64,000 bases of DNA from Leptospira noumeaensis (GTDB lineage: Bacteria; Spirochaetota; Leptospiria; Leptospirales; Leptospiraceae): positions 1 through 64,000 of the forward strand of contig NZ_RQFK01000028.1 in assembly GCF_004770765.1 (NCBI RefSeq). Reading direction: 5' to 3'. How positions within the stretch are numbered: position 1 is the first letter of the stretch; the number at the start of each line of letters is the position of its first letter. The position numbers and the translations under genes are program-made. This document shows positions 37,250-47,598 of this stretch, in pieces. Under the pieces are notes generated by a model. That model was not told where the DNA came from. It did no database searches and saw nothing but the letters and a program-made list of their open reading frames with translations.

Positions 37250-38464
37250 GTGAATTATCAATCTTTCCAACTTACGAACATTATTCTCTCTTTTCTTTTG
37301 TTCGTAAGTTGTTCGGATTCACAGTTTTTAGAATCACATTGGAACCATCCCATTTCCGCACAAGGAACTCCTCCTTCTGATTTCCCTGCTTTAGAAAGAA
37401 ACTTAAACCCCAAGTCCTGTGGCACTTGCCATCAGAATCAGTTCCAAAATTGGGAAAAAAGTTTTCATGCAAAATCGATAAGTCCTGGATTTTTATGGCA
37501 AAAGGAAATTTTTACAAAGGAAGAATACAAATCTTGTTTGAATTGCCATTCTCCTTTAGCAGAAACAAAATCAGAGATTGATTCAAACTTTCAAACTCCG
37601 GAAATCATAAGTTCAAAATCTCACAACTTTCCCGATGGTATCGATAACCCGTCCATTCTATGTGCTTCTTGTCATATTAGAAACCAAATTCGTTTTGGCC
37701 CTCCTCCAAAAATAAATAAAAAAATAGAACAAAACTCAGGAAGAATTCCACATAACAGTTATGTTGTGAAAGAAAAATTTGAATCTTCTGAGTTTTGTAA
37801 GTCCTGCCATGAAAGTAAAGAAACAGGTGTCCGTCTGAATGGGAAACGTCTCATGGAAGTTTATACAGAATGGGAAGGGAGTTCTTATGCAAAAGATGGA
37901 ATCCAATGCCAAAACTGTCATATGCCCGACAGGGAACATTCTTGGAAGGGGATCCACGATAAGGATTTTGTCCAAAACTCGTTAGAACCCAAATGGGAAG
38001 TAAAAAAAAATAATGGTGTCTACCAAATCAAAGCGGAACTAAAAAATCGAGGAGTGGGCCATAACTTTCCTACCTACCTTGTCCCTAAAGTTTATTTACG
38101 TTTTTTCGCAAGTTTAAAAAGCCAAAATTCACGAATCCTCCTAGAAGAATCAATTGTTGGAAGAGTAGTCAACACGAACCTAACAGAAGAATACTTAGAT
38201 ACGAGAATCAAACCAAATGATTCTTATAAAATTAGTTTTGATTACAAACCAAATGAAAATTTGGTTACCGAATTGATTTGGGAAATTGAAGTAGATCCCG
38301 ATGAACAGTATGTGCGAAGTTTTGAAGAAGAATTAAAAAATAGAGCCGGAACACTTTCATACCATTCCAAAAAACAATTACAAGAGTCCTTATATGAAAA
38401 AAAGAACTCTCGTTATATACTTTTTACTTTGAGTTGGAAAGTGCCTGTTTCACTTCGACAATAA
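37250..38464 (+). CDS. Pentahaem cytochrome c lipoprotein
   Basis: The 404-residue product begins at GTG 37250 and has a lipoprotein signal ending LLFVSC (Cys21). Five CxxCH motifs occur at C57, C96, C138, C183 and C220, with the first two followed by NW/H-rich segments like those of the cytochrome at 28008, making the two paralogues. The remaining 180 residues are haem-free and beta-rich. Anchored to a membrane by lipid, it could pass electrons between the inner-membrane pentahaem partner and the lipoproteins here. The 3' end overlaps the convergent metZ gene by 41 bases. Confidence 0.87.
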   Translation: MNYQSFQLTNIILSFLLFVSCSDSQFLESHWNHPISAQGTPPSDFPALERNLNPKSCGTCHQNQFQNWEKSFHAKSISPGFLWQKEIFTKEEYKSCLNCHSPLAETKSEIDSNFQTPEIISSKSHNFPDGIDNPSILCASCHIRNQIRFGPPPKINKKIEQNSGRIPHNSYVVKEKFESSEFCKSCHESKETGVRLNGKRLMEVYTEWEGSSYAKDGIQCQNCHMPDREHSWKGIHDKDFVQNSLEPKWEVKKNNGVYQIKAELKNRGVGHNFPTYLVPKVYLRFFASLKSQNSRILLEESIVGRVVNTNLTEEYLDTRIKPNDSYKISFDYKPNENLVTELIWEIEVDPDEQYVRSFEEELKNRAGTLSYHSKKQLQESLYEKKNSRYILFTLSWKVPVSLRQ

Positions 38465-39596
38465 TATCATCGATATGTTCTAATCCGACAGAAACTCGAA
38501 TTAAACCCGGCAAAATACCAACCGCGACTCTTTCTGCTTCTGTTAATTTAGAATGAGTTGTGGATGTTGGATGAGTCACAGTGGTTCTAGTATCACCCAA
38601 ATTGGCAGTCAGTGAAAACCATTTTAATGCATCTAAAAACTTTCTAGCCCGATCAACCCCACCTTTGATTACAAAAGAAACAATCCCACCACCAGATTTC
38701 ATTTGTTTTTTAGCTATCGCATAACCAGGATCATTTGGCAAAAATGGGTATCGAACAAGTTCCACATCTTGTGATTGTTCTAAAAATTCAGCTAACTTCA
38801 TTGCATTTTCAGAATGCCTATCCATTCTTACAGCAAGAGTTTCCAAACTTTTAGAGATAATCCACGCATTCATTGGTGACAAGGATGGGCCTGTATTACG
38901 AGCCATATACCGAATGGGTTGGATGAATTCTTTTTTACCCAAAATAATTCCTGCGATTACTCTTCCTTGCCCATCCAAATATTTGGTTGCCGAATGGATC
39001 ACTATATCTGCACCAAAGTCAGCAGGTCTTTGGATATAAGGAGAACAAAAACAATTGTCTACAATGAGAATGGCTTTTTTCTTTTTACATAAAGCAGAAA
39101 CCCATGCCAAATCCACAATATCAAGCCCAGGATTCGAGGGTGTTTCAATGTATACTATTTTCGTATTTTCTTGAAAGGCTTCTTCCCATAACTCAGGTTT
39201 GTTGATGTCTACGTAAGTTGTCGTCACTCCAAATCTCGGTAATATGTTTGCAAAAATTTGATGGGTGGAACCAAAAATGGCGCGTGCCGATACGATATGA
39301 TCACCTGACTTCACAAGTCCAAACACAGAAGTAAACACAGCTGACATTCCAGAAGCTGTGGCTAATCCATCTTCTGTATGTTCCAAAGAACACATTTTAT
39401 CTATTAACTCAGTAGTATTGGGATTGGAAAATCTTGTGTATTGATTTCCTGTTACTTCTTCTGCAAAAAGTGCTCTCGCATGTTCCGCATCATCAAAAAC
39501 AAAACTGGAAGTTAAAAATAGTGGGGTGGAATGTTCTTTTTCCCCGGTTCGTTTGGTTTGGATGCGGATGGCGTCAGTTTCAAAGTGTTCAAACAT
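38424..39596 (-). CDS. metZ: O-succinylhomoserine sulfhydrylase
   Basis: The 390-residue PLP enzyme belongs to the Cys/Met metabolism family. Landmarks are YTRFSNPNTTEL (53-64), ATASGMSAVF, the ETPSNPG block, Asp180 in IVDNCF and Lys205 in HSATKYLDGQGRV. The phrase DGQGRV after the lysine is characteristic of MetZ-type O-succinylhomoserine sulfhydrylases, which use sulfide (or methanethiol) to make homocysteine. Cystathionine gamma-synthase is the main alternative. I start at ATG 39596; it is convergent with the sulfur-type lipoprotein/cytochrome cluster. Confidence 0.9.
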   Translation of the reverse strand: MFEHFETDAIRIQTKRTGEKEHSTPLFLTSSFVFDDAEHARALFAEEVTGNQYTRFSNPNTTELIDKMCSLEHTEDGLATASGMSAVFTSVFGLVKSGDHIVSARAIFGSTHQIFANILPRFGVTTTYVDINKPELWEEAFQENTKIVYIETPSNPGLDIVDLAWVSALCKKKKAILIVDNCFCSPYIQRPADFGADIVIHSATKYLDGQGRVIAGIILGKKEFIQPIRYMARNTGPSLSPMNAWIISKSLETLAVRMDRHSENAMKLAEFLEQSQDVELVRYPFLPNDPGYAIAKKQMKSGGGIVSFVIKGGVDRARKFLDALKWFSLTANLGDTRTTVTHPTSTTHSKLTEAERVAVGILPGLIRVSVGLEHIDDIIVEVKQALSNSK

Positions 39597-39692
39597 ATCT
39601 TCTACCAAGGTCGGGAATGAACCTCCGAATTCATCATTTTTTTTGGAAAATATCTGCTATAGAATCGGAATTAAACCAATATAACAGAATTT

Positions 39693-40361
39693 TTAAGAAA
39701 TTTCTGCAATTTTACCGTCAATCATATGAACACGCCGGCTGGCAAGGCCCGCATAATCAGGATCATGCGTAACAAAAAGAATTGTAGTTCCATCCTCTTT
39801 GTTGATCCTTTTAAAAATTTCCATCACCTTATCTCCGTTAATTGTATCTAAATTTCCCGTTGGTTCATCTGCAAAAAGAAACTTCGGTTTTTGTACAAGT
39901 GCACGAGCAATGGCAACTCGTTGCCCTTCCCCACCAGACATCTGGCTTGGGAACTTGTCTTTACAATGCAAAACGGAAAAACTTTCCATCAAATGAAGTG
40001 CATAGTTTTCAATAGTTTTATGTGTCCCTGTTTTTCGAGCGGGCATAGTTATATTTTCGAGGCCGGTTAGTTCAGGAAGTAAGTAATGGAACTGGAAAAC
40101 AAAACCGATGGATAAATTTCTTAAACTATGGACTTCTTTACTTCCCATCTTTTGGAGAGAGTTTCCATTGATTTTCACGTCCCCACTTGTTGGGTTGTCA
40201 AGCCCACTTACAATGTATAATAATGTGGATTTTCCTGATCCTGATTTTCCAGTCAGAGCCACAAAATCACCCATAGTAATTTCTAAGGAAACATCTTTAA
40301 GTATATCTTGTGGTGGTTCTCCAAAAGATTTAAAAATATGTTTTGCTTCGATTCCGAACAT
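39693..40361 (-). CDS. ABC transporter ATPase, LolD/MacB type
   Basis: The 222-residue ATPase shows Walker A TGKSGSGKSTLL, the Q-loop FVFQFHYLL, signature MSGGEGQRVA and Walker [13 protein letters not shown], typical of the LolD/FtsE/MacB group. It directly follows the FtsX-type permease (TAAATG junction) and pairs with the adaptor gene further upstream, so it drives a MacAB-like tripartite efflux or extrusion system. The substrate cannot be told. Confidence 0.88.
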   Translation of the reverse strand: MFGIEAKHIFKSFGEPPQDILKDVSLEITMGDFVALTGKSGSGKSTLLYIVSGLDNPTSGDVKINGNSLQKMGSKEVHSLRNLSIGFVFQFHYLLPELTGLENITMPARKTGTHKTIENYALHLMESFSVLHCKDKFPSQMSGGEGQRVAIARALVQKPKFLFADEPTGNLDTINGDKVMEIFKRINKEDGTTILFVTHDPDYAGLASRRVHMIDGKIAEIS

Positions 40362-41615
40362 TTAGGTCGCTCCTCGAATGATATCAACAGGAGAAAGACG
40401 GCTTGCCATACGAGCAGGAATATAACTGGCAATAGACGAACTCAGAACAGCAATACAAAAACCTTTGAGGTAAATCATCCAGTCCCAGGATACCATCATG
40501 GTTTTCATCAGTGCCTTTGAATTTTGTTTTGGATCTCCGATGGGAATTCCATCAATATAATAACATCCGAGAATCCCAACTAAGATTCCAATGACCGCAC
40601 CCAAAGTTCCTAAAAACAATCCTTGGAAAATAAAAAGTTGGATTGTATCCTTTTCATCGAAACCTATCGAACGAAGGATGGCTACTTCCTTTTTCTTTTG
40701 ATTCACTACCATATTTAAAATATTATAAATCCCAAAAGCTACCACTAGGATGATCGTAAAGGTTGTAGAATTACGCACAATATCTTGAGTTCGGAATACT
40801 TGCAAAATACTAGCATTCACTTCGTCCCAACTTTCCACCTTGTCTTTACTAAAGTATCTTAAGTCTTCTGCAATTTCTTTTGCAGCCCGAATGTCTTTAA
40901 TTTTGACGATGATTTGAGAAATTTCACCACTTGACTTTGTAATACTTTGTACGGAGGAAAGTGAGGAGTATACAATCACTTCATCGATGAGTCGATTTCC
41001 TGTACTCAAAATTCCAACTACTTTCACAGGAATTAAATTTGTTCCAGGAATATAAACAGAAATGGTATCACCCATTTTGGCCCCGAGTTTATTAAGAACA
41101 CCTTCCCCCATTATGGCAAGGGAAGATCCGCGAGACAAGTCAGACAATTTTCCTTCAACGATATAGTCGCTTAAGTTTGTGACTTTGGGTTGGATATTTG
41201 GATCCACACCAACAAACCTAGCTGGTGCGGTAGCCTCTCCATTCACAAAAATAACTTCTTTTGACAATTGGGGAGCAAAAGAAAGAATTCGATGGTCATT
41301 GGAAAGTTTATCCATCCACCCAAGAACATTCGTTAACTGAGAATGATCGGTTCGACCCGATGGAGGAGACAACCATCGAACGATTTTATCTTTAAAAAAA
41401 ACATCTTCAAAGGTTCGTTCAGAAATAAGTTCGTCTCTTGGTGAAATTTTTATTTGCCCATCGGAATTCACTAACTGGTCAGTGATGACTGCTTGGAATC
41501 CTAACATAATACCCGAAAATACAATATAACCGGCAGTCCCAAGAACAATTCCAATCAAAGTTAGAATTGATTGTTGTGGTCTTGAAAATATTTGTCTGAT
41601 CGCAAGGAAAAACAT
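40362..41615 (-). CDS. FtsX/MacB-type ABC permease
   Basis: The 417-residue permease has one N-terminal membrane helix (LTLIGIVLGTAGYIVFSG), a large periplasmic MacB core (about 40-285) and three C-terminal helices, the FtsX pattern. Its architecture is that of MacB without the fused ATPase, which is a separate gene next to it. With the adaptor upstream it forms an exporter in the inner membrane. Confidence 0.88.
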   Translation of the reverse strand: MFFLAIRQIFSRPQQSILTLIGIVLGTAGYIVFSGIMLGFQAVITDQLVNSDGQIKISPRDELISERTFEDVFFKDKIVRWLSPPSGRTDHSQLTNVLGWMDKLSNDHRILSFAPQLSKEVIFVNGEATAPARFVGVDPNIQPKVTNLSDYIVEGKLSDLSRGSSLAIMGEGVLNKLGAKMGDTISVYIPGTNLIPVKVVGILSTGNRLIDEVIVYSSLSSVQSITKSSGEISQIIVKIKDIRAAKEIAEDLRYFSKDKVESWDEVNASILQVFRTQDIVRNSTTFTIILVVAFGIYNILNMVVNQKKKEVAILRSIGFDEKDTIQLFIFQGLFLGTLGAVIGILVGILGCYYIDGIPIGDPKQNSKALMKTMMVSWDWMIYLKGFCIAVLSSSIASYIPARMASRLSPVDIIRGAT

Positions 41616-41616
41616 C

Positions 41617-42387
41617 TTAGTTTTTTACCAATACTTCGTCGCCTTCTTTCAAATCTCCTTGGATAAGCTCACCAAACTCTGAATTGATGGCACCAATTCG
41701 TATTTCAATTTTATCTTTGTTGCCATCTCGAATACGAGTTACTTTTCCCCTATCTACGGCGACTAATGGAACTAGTACGACATTTTCTTTAGAGGAAACT
41801 TCGATGGCAACATCTGTTGTCATATCCGGCAAAATACCATCAGGCAGTTCTTCTGCTTCAATCCGAACCAAAAACTGTCCGTTAGATGGATAAATTCTTT
41901 CGACTTTCCCTTTATAGATATTTCCTCTAATGGATTCAAAACTAAGTTGTACACTCTGTCCGGGTTTGACACGTAAGGCAGATTCTTGGTCAAGAGCCAC
42001 GGAAATATAAACCAATTTTAAGTTTTGGATTTCTAAGAGAGGAAGACCTGGCATAGCTGTTTCATTTTTTGCTACATTGAGTTTCGTTAAAGTTCCATCT
42101 AAAGGAGAACGAAAGGTAATACCCGAATCATTTGTAAGCAGGGCTTGGCCTTTTTTGACAATTTGACCTTCCTCTACAAAAATCTCACGGACGGAGGCAG
42201 CAATGCCAAACTTCAAACTAAAGTAGTCCAAAGGTTTCACCGTACCCAAAGCATAAACGGCTTCCACAAGGGATCCTTTTTCCACTAACATTCGGTTTGA
42301 CTTAGAAGTTCTAAAGAAAAACGAAAAAACTAAAATTAGAATGATTACAAAAATTACGGAAATGAGATAAAGTTTTTTACGATCCAT
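41617..42387 (-). CDS. Periplasmic adaptor (membrane-fusion) protein
   Basis: The 256-residue protein has an N-terminal membrane anchor (about 7-27) and the HlyD/MacA arrangement: a barrel-sandwich half (SVREIFVEEGQIVKKGQALL) that rejoins as TFRSPLDGTLTKLNVAKNE, then a beta-barrel and membrane-proximal domain. The intervening coiled coil is very short, so it resembles simple MacA/RND adaptors without a TolC-docking hairpin. First gene of the three-gene exporter; start at ATG 42387 rather than the TTG at 42396. Confidence 0.85.
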   Translation of the reverse strand: MDRKKLYLISVIFVIILILVFSFFFRTSKSNRMLVEKGSLVEAVYALGTVKPLDYFSLKFGIAASVREIFVEEGQIVKKGQALLTNDSGITFRSPLDGTLTKLNVAKNETAMPGLPLLEIQNLKLVYISVALDQESALRVKPGQSVQLSFESIRGNIYKGKVERIYPSNGQFLVRIEAEELPDGILPDMTTDVAIEVSSKENVVLVPLVAVDRGKVTRIRDGNKDKIEIRIGAINSEFGELIQGDLKEGDEVLVKN

Positions 42388-42461
42388 GATGACCAAATAA
42401 CCACTGGTCGATAGGATTTGAAAATTCTTTTTCTAAGGAAAACTATCTCTTTACACAAAGA

Positions 42462-43751
42462 CTAAAGGGAAAGTCCAAATACAAACTCACCTTCTCTATC
42501 TTTGGCGGGTTTATATTCCAAACACCTAACGTCCACAAATTGGCCTTTTTGCAATGTATCCAAAGAAATTGGATCAGCCAGACGTCCTTTGAGGTAATTG
42601 TCAGTCACAAACCTACCATCACTTTCGAGGATGGCTTCGTATTTTTTCCCAATTACAGATTCTGCATATTTCGTATGAAGTTCTGAGCTAAGGGACATCA
42701 AATCCAATACTCGACGTTTTTTTTCATCACCTGGAATGGGATCTCCAAACGATTCAGCGGATGTTCCTTTCCGAACCGAATAAGGAAATACATGTAATTT
42801 CGCAAATCCAAGTTCGACTAACAAATTCTTTGTTTCTTGAAACTCAGATTCTGTTTCGGAGGGAAATCCAACAATCACATCAGTTCCGAGGAATAAATTA
42901 GGAAGTTTTTCCTTTGCTAGTTCGATTCTTGTGCGGAAAGCATCGGGATGGTAAGTCCTACGCATGTCTTTCAATACTTTACGACTTCCACTTTGGATAG
43001 GTATGTGTAAAAATTTACAGAACCTAGGATGTTTCATTAAATCGAGTAATCCAGATCCTACGTCAGGTGGTTCTATGGAAGAAAGGCGAATGCGAGAGTA
43101 TTCTAAGATTTTTAATATATCTTCCAAAAGATTCAGAAAACCTTTTTCTCCATTCTCCAACCGGTACCAACCAAGATTAACGCCGGTTAGCTGAATTTCA
43201 CCAACCCCGTTATCTTGTAAGTATCTAACTTGATCGAGGACATCATTATAATTTCTACTGACACCAAGGCCCCGAGCGGCAGGAATTTTACAATAAGAAC
43301 ATTTCCTGTTACAACCGTCTTGGATTTTTAAATAAGCACGAGTATGGCCTTCTGGTAAAACATCCGAATAGGAAAACCTGTCAAAAGATAAGTTGGTTTC
43401 AATTTTTTTGCCTTCCCAATCCTCTAGGATTTTATAAGGAAGGGAACTTTTCTCTGTATTTCCAAATACTCCAAACACACCCGGAATATTCTGTAAAACT
43501 TCTTTATCTGTTTCCGCATAACATCCAGTCACATACACTTTAGCACCTGGATTGGTACGAATGGCATTCCGAATGATATTTCGATTTTTTACATCGGCTT
43601 TGTTTGTCACCGTACATGTATTCACAACAATGTATTCGGCTTTTTCTTCAGCATTTGCCAGAGAAAAACCTTTGTCTTTTAATACAGAGTACATACCATC
43701 GGTTTCAAAAAAATTCAACCGACAACCGAGTGTATGAAATTTAATTTTCAA
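42462..43751 (-). CDS. mtaB: tRNA t6A37 methylthiotransferase
   Basis: The 429-residue radical SAM enzyme converts t6A37 to ms2t6A37 in tRNAs. The N-terminal UPF0004 domain supplies cluster cysteines Cys10, Cys46 and Cys77 (TLGCRLN, NTCTVTN, VTGCYAE). The radical SAM cluster cysteines are C147, C151 and C154 in [13 protein letters not shown], and a TRAM domain closes the C-terminus. [11 protein letters not shown] matches MtaB rather than MiaB or RimO. Start is TTG overlapping the TPR gene stop (TTGA). Confidence 0.92.
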   Translation of the reverse strand: MKIKFHTLGCRLNFFETDGMYSVLKDKGFSLANAEEKAEYIVVNTCTVTNKADVKNRNIIRNAIRTNPGAKVYVTGCYAETDKEVLQNIPGVFGVFGNTEKSSLPYKILEDWEGKKIETNLSFDRFSYSDVLPEGHTRAYLKIQDGCNRKCSYCKIPAARGLGVSRNYNDVLDQVRYLQDNGVGEIQLTGVNLGWYRLENGEKGFLNLLEDILKILEYSRIRLSSIEPPDVGSGLLDLMKHPRFCKFLHIPIQSGSRKVLKDMRRTYHPDAFRTRIELAKEKLPNLFLGTDVIVGFPSETESEFQETKNLLVELGFAKLHVFPYSVRKGTSAESFGDPIPGDEKKRRVLDLMSLSSELHTKYAESVIGKKYEAILESDGRFVTDNYLKGRLADPISLDTLQKGQFVDVRCLEYKPAKDREGEFVFGLSL

Positions 43752-44527
43752 AGTTCGTTTAGTGCTACAATCCGTTTAGAATTTTCTTTGATTGTATTAC
43801 TTTCACCATTTAAGTCAGAAGCTTTTTGGATGCATTCTTTTGCTTCCGTCAAATAGGTGTTCGCTTGGGATTTTTTACCCAATTTTTTATTCGTTTTATA
43901 AAGTGACTCTTGGACAAGAGCCAAGTTATTCCAGATTTCAGGAGATTTTTGATTTAGAGAAGATGCCCAACGCAAACTCACATCTGCTTTATCATAATTT
44001 TTTAAATTATAATAAATCTTGCCTTCTAACTCTAACATTCGAAAGTCACTGGGACTTCCTGCTTTTGCTTTTTCGATTTGAGAAAGAGCAGTTTTGGATG
44101 CTCCTCTCTCCGAAAGTGCTAGAGCATAAAAATACCTAACTTCTGGATTTTGTGGGTATAAGGGAATGGTTTTTTCAGCAAGTTCTATCGCAGGTTTCCA
44201 TTTTTTATGACGGGTTAGAATTGCAAGGCTTCCTTGTAAAAGGTCTTCATCGTCTGGTTTACGTTTTCTTGCTTCTAAAATGTTTTTATAAGAATTTTCA
44301 AAATCATTCAACTTATCATAGTTAAATGCCAGGAGTGCATAAAATTCATAAGATGACTTACCATCAGCCAAAAGACCTTTGACTAGTTCAATGGACTTGT
44401 TGTAATTTTTGACTTTATATTCATCCACAGCCTGAAAGTAAGCGGAACCAACTTGTTCCTTTTCTTGCGAATGGAGTGAAGTTACAAGTAAACAAGTAAC
44501 AGCAAAAGAGAGAATCAAATGTTTCAT
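43748..44527 (-). CDS. Secreted TPR-repeat protein
   Basis: The 259-residue product has a signal peptide ending SLHSQ and about five tetratricopeptide-type helix pairs (for example [29 protein letters not shown], shown in pieces: [50 protein letters not shown]). TPR arrays mediate protein contacts, here in the periplasm. The start overlaps the upstream gene (ATGA), and its stop overlaps mtaB (TTGA), so it is in the middle of a coupled operon. Confidence 0.8.
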   Translation of the reverse strand: MKHLILSFAVTCLLVTSLHSQEKEQVGSAYFQAVDEYKVKNYNKSIELVKGLLADGKSSYEFYALLAFNYDKLNDFENSYKNILEARKRKPDDEDLLQGSLAILTRHKKWKPAIELAEKTIPLYPQNPEVRYFYALALSERGASKTALSQIEKAKAGSPSDFRMLELEGKIYYNLKNYDKADVSLRWASSLNQKSPEIWNNLALVQESLYKTNKKLGKKSQANTYLTEAKECIQKASDLNGESNTIKENSKRIVALNEL

Positions 44528-44958
44528 AAAAGATCCGAAGGGACTGTAATGGAGTTCAAATTGACCGAATCTATCCTGGAATGATAGGGTTCGATGGGGT
44601 CCAGGTATAGGAAAACGCTTCCCCCTTTAGAAAGCAAGTAATGTTCGATATGTTCCTCGGTGATGATTTCTGAGTCTTCTGTGTATAAAATAGGGTTTTC
44701 GCCGGGACCTAGATGCACATGGAATTCTTGGGTGGGAAGGAAATCAGAAAGATTGAGGTAACCGGACCCAAAATAAAGTCCCGATTGGAAGTAGTATTTA
44801 TAAAAAACTTTGACTTCTGGTAGGATGAGGTTCGGACGAATGTATCCCAATTCAATCCGCTCAATGGTTCCGACTGTTCGAATTTTCCGAAGTTGGAACC
44901 AAATTTTGCGGATAAAAAAATACGAAAACAGAAAGACGAGGGGAATGAGAATAGCCAT
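44524..44958 (-). CDS. Membrane-anchored protein of unknown function
   Basis: The 144-residue protein has a hydrophobic N-terminus (ILIPLVFLFSYFFIRKIW) and then a beta-rich domain with PNLILPEVKVFYKYYF and HVHLGPGENPILY, similar in layout to DUF3592-type proteins, though the match is weak. It lies between clpC (26 bases upstream) and the TPR gene. Confidence 0.65.
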   Translation of the reverse strand: MAILIPLVFLFSYFFIRKIWFQLRKIRTVGTIERIELGYIRPNLILPEVKVFYKYYFQSGLYFGSGYLNLSDFLPTQEFHVHLGPGENPILYTEDSEIITEEHIEHYLLSKGGSVFLYLDPIEPYHSRIDSVNLNSITVPSDLL

Positions 44959-44984
44959 TTCCGTTCGCCTTTCCGAAAGGCTCT

Positions 44985-47537
44985 CTAAACGAGAGCCAAA
45001 TCTTTTTCCTCAGTGTTTGGTGAAGAACCATCATCTTTTTTAGGAGGTTCTTTGTACTCTGTCCAAGGAGTTTCCGAATACACAAGTTTACCTTCTACAA
45101 AATCAACTAAGATCTTTGTTGGGTTGTCATAAACTCCTTTCAAAGACTGCACTGCCATATAATCTTCCAATTCTCTTTGGAACACACGTCTGAGCGGACG
45201 AGCTCCATAGTTTTGGTCGTATCCAATGGTAGCAAAATGTTCTTTAGCCAATTGCGAAAGATCCACAAGCACTTTCTTTTCAGTCAAACGTTTGTTAAAG
45301 TCTTTTAACATGATATCCACAATGTTTACTATCTCTTCTTTTTTGAGAGGAGCAAAGTAAACCACCTCATCCACACGGTTGAGGAACTCTGGGTTAAAAT
45401 GTTTTTTCAACTGTTCACGAGCTTGTTCGGCTTTATAAGATTCTCTTTCTTCTGCGAAGTCTTCAAAACCCAATCGTCCACCTTTCGAAATTTCTTTCGC
45501 AGCGATGTTCGATGTCATGATGATGATGGTATCGCGGAAGTTTACCTTACGACCTTTGGTGTCAGTTAAGTTCCCTTCTTCCATAATTTGAAGTAGGATA
45601 TTAAAAAGATCATGGTGAGCCTTTTCAATTTCGTCAAGAAGCACCAAACTATATGGTTTTCTTCTGACAAACTCAGTGAGTTGGCCGCCATCATCATATC
45701 CTACGTATCCTGGAGGAGCTCCAATCAAACGGGATACAGCATGAGGTTCCATATATTCCGACATATCAATGCGGAGCATATTGTCTTCCGACCCAAACAG
45801 TTGTTCTGCGAGCGCCTTTGCAAGTTCCGTTTTACCCACACCCGTTGGCCCAAGGAAAATAAACGATCCTGTAGGACGTTTTTCACTTTTAAGGCCAGTG
45901 CGAGAACGTCTGACAGCACGTGCTACTTTTTCTATAGCATCAGTCTGACCAACGATACGATTTTTAATATCCCCTTCCAAGTTGAGAAGTTTTGTGTTCT
46001 CGGATTGTTCCATTTTTTTCAAAGGAATTCCTGTCCAAAGACTCACAACAGATAGAATGTCTTCTTCTTCAATGGATACGGCATAACCTTCCATACGTTC
46101 TTGCCATTGTTTGGTTTTTTCTTCTAATTGGCCTTTTTTACGATTCACTTCATCGCGAACAGCGGCTGCCTTTTCATACTCTTGGCTACGAACCAAATCT
46201 TCTTTTTTAACAGAAAGAGCTTTGATTTCTTCTTCAATTTCTTTGATTTCGTTTGGACGTTGGCAATTAGCTAAACGAGCTTTTGCTCCTGCCTCATCAA
46301 TGATATCGATGGCTTTGTCTGGTAAAAAACGATCGTTGATATAACGGTGAGATAACTTCACTGCTTGTTCAATGGCTTTTTCCGAATAACGAACCTTATG
46401 GTGAGCTTCATATGCTTTTTTCAAACCATCAAGAATGAGGACTGCATCATCTACAGAAGGTTCAAGAACCTTTACCATTTGGAATCTTCTTTCCAAAGCA
46501 GAATCTTTTTCGATGTACTTACGGTATTCGTTATTTGTTGTCGCACCAATACATTGCAACTCCCCACGAGCAAGAGCTGGTTTTAAGATGTTTGCTGCAT
46601 CCACCGCTCCTTCTGCCGCACCGGCTCCAATCAGAGTGTGCAACTCATCAATGAAGATGATGATATTTTGAGAAGTCACGATTTCTTTCATGATTTTTTT
46701 CAATCGTTCTTCAAATTCACCACGGTATTTCGTTCCGGCAATGAGACTTGCCAAATCAAGAGATAACACTCGTTTATCGAAAAGTAGATCTGGAACCAAC
46801 TTTTCAATCACAGCTTGTGCAAGTCCCTCCACAATCGCCGTTTTTCCCACACCCGATTCTCCCACAAGGACTGGATTGTTTTTGGTTTTACGCGAAAGGA
46901 TTTGGATGACACGTTCGATTTCTTTGGAACGACCAATGACCGGATCCAATTTTTTCTCACGAGCGAGTTGGGTTAGATCCCTTGCAAACTCATCCAAAAT
47001 AGGAGTTTTGCTCTTTTCTTGTCTTGGAGCCGCTTGTTGTTGTGTTTGGCCTTGAGTCGCACCTTGTGTACCTGTCGTTCCGCCCACAGCACCAGAAGGC
47101 GGTGCCCCGAGAAGTCGTAAAATCTCAGATTTAATGACGTTATAATTTACGCTGAAAGAGGATAACGATCCACCTGCGATATTATTGTTATCGCGTAGTA
47201 ATGCCAAAAGAATGTGTTCGGTTCCCACATAGTTATGTTTGAGGCGTTTTGCTTCCTCTTTAGAAACTTCGATCATTTTTTGGTACTTGTCTTGTCCTTG
47301 GCTTACATCCAAAAGCAAGGCACCAGAACCCTCACGAGTTCTTTTTTCGACTTCTTTGCGAAGTTCGTTTAAATTGATATTTAGATTCGTTAGAATCTTA
47401 ATCGCGACAGAGTCCTCCTCCCGGAGAAGCCCAAGTAGAATGTGCTCAGGACCGATAAAATCGGAACCCAAACGTTTTGCCTCATCTTGGGCGATTTCGT
47501 TGATGACTCTTTTTGCTCTTTTTGTGAATTCCAACAT
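44985..47537 (-). CDS. clpC: ClpC AAA+ unfoldase
   Basis: The 850-residue protein has the full ClpC layout: two N-terminal Clp repeats (1-150), AAA module 1 (Walker [14 protein letters not shown], Walker [16 protein letters not shown]), a short middle coiled domain with a UVR-like [16 protein letters not shown], and AAA module 2 ([26 protein letters not shown]). The GGRLGFEDF segment is the ClpP-docking loop type (L/I/V-G-F). ClpC unfolds proteins for ClpP; in Firmicutes it takes substrates marked by McsB arginine phosphorylation. A McsA/McsB-like gene lies immediately upstream here. Confidence 0.95.
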   Translation of the reverse strand: MLEFTKRAKRVINEIAQDEAKRLGSDFIGPEHILLGLLREEDSVAIKILTNLNINLNELRKEVEKRTREGSGALLLDVSQGQDKYQKMIEVSKEEAKRLKHNYVGTEHILLALLRDNNNIAGGSLSSFSVNYNVIKSEILRLLGAPPSGAVGGTTGTQGATQGQTQQQAAPRQEKSKTPILDEFARDLTQLAREKKLDPVIGRSKEIERVIQILSRKTKNNPVLVGESGVGKTAIVEGLAQAVIEKLVPDLLFDKRVLSLDLASLIAGTKYRGEFEERLKKIMKEIVTSQNIIIFIDELHTLIGAGAAEGAVDAANILKPALARGELQCIGATTNNEYRKYIEKDSALERRFQMVKVLEPSVDDAVLILDGLKKAYEAHHKVRYSEKAIEQAVKLSHRYINDRFLPDKAIDIIDEAGAKARLANCQRPNEIKEIEEEIKALSVKKEDLVRSQEYEKAAAVRDEVNRKKGQLEEKTKQWQERMEGYAVSIEEEDILSVVSLWTGIPLKKMEQSENTKLLNLEGDIKNRIVGQTDAIEKVARAVRRSRTGLKSEKRPTGSFIFLGPTGVGKTELAKALAEQLFGSEDNMLRIDMSEYMEPHAVSRLIGAPPGYVGYDDGGQLTEFVRRKPYSLVLLDEIEKAHHDLFNILLQIMEEGNLTDTKGRKVNFRDTIIIMTSNIAAKEISKGGRLGFEDFAEERESYKAEQAREQLKKHFNPEFLNRVDEVVYFAPLKKEEIVNIVDIMLKDFNKRLTEKKVLVDLSQLAKEHFATIGYDQNYGARPLRRVFQRELEDYMAVQSLKGVYDNPTKILVDFVEGKLVYSETPWTEYKEPPKKDDGSSPNTEEKDLALV

Positions 47538-47598
47538 GCCGCACCCTGCCTTTATTAATTAGACGAACGTTCTTTGTTCCCATCATAACCGTACCGGT

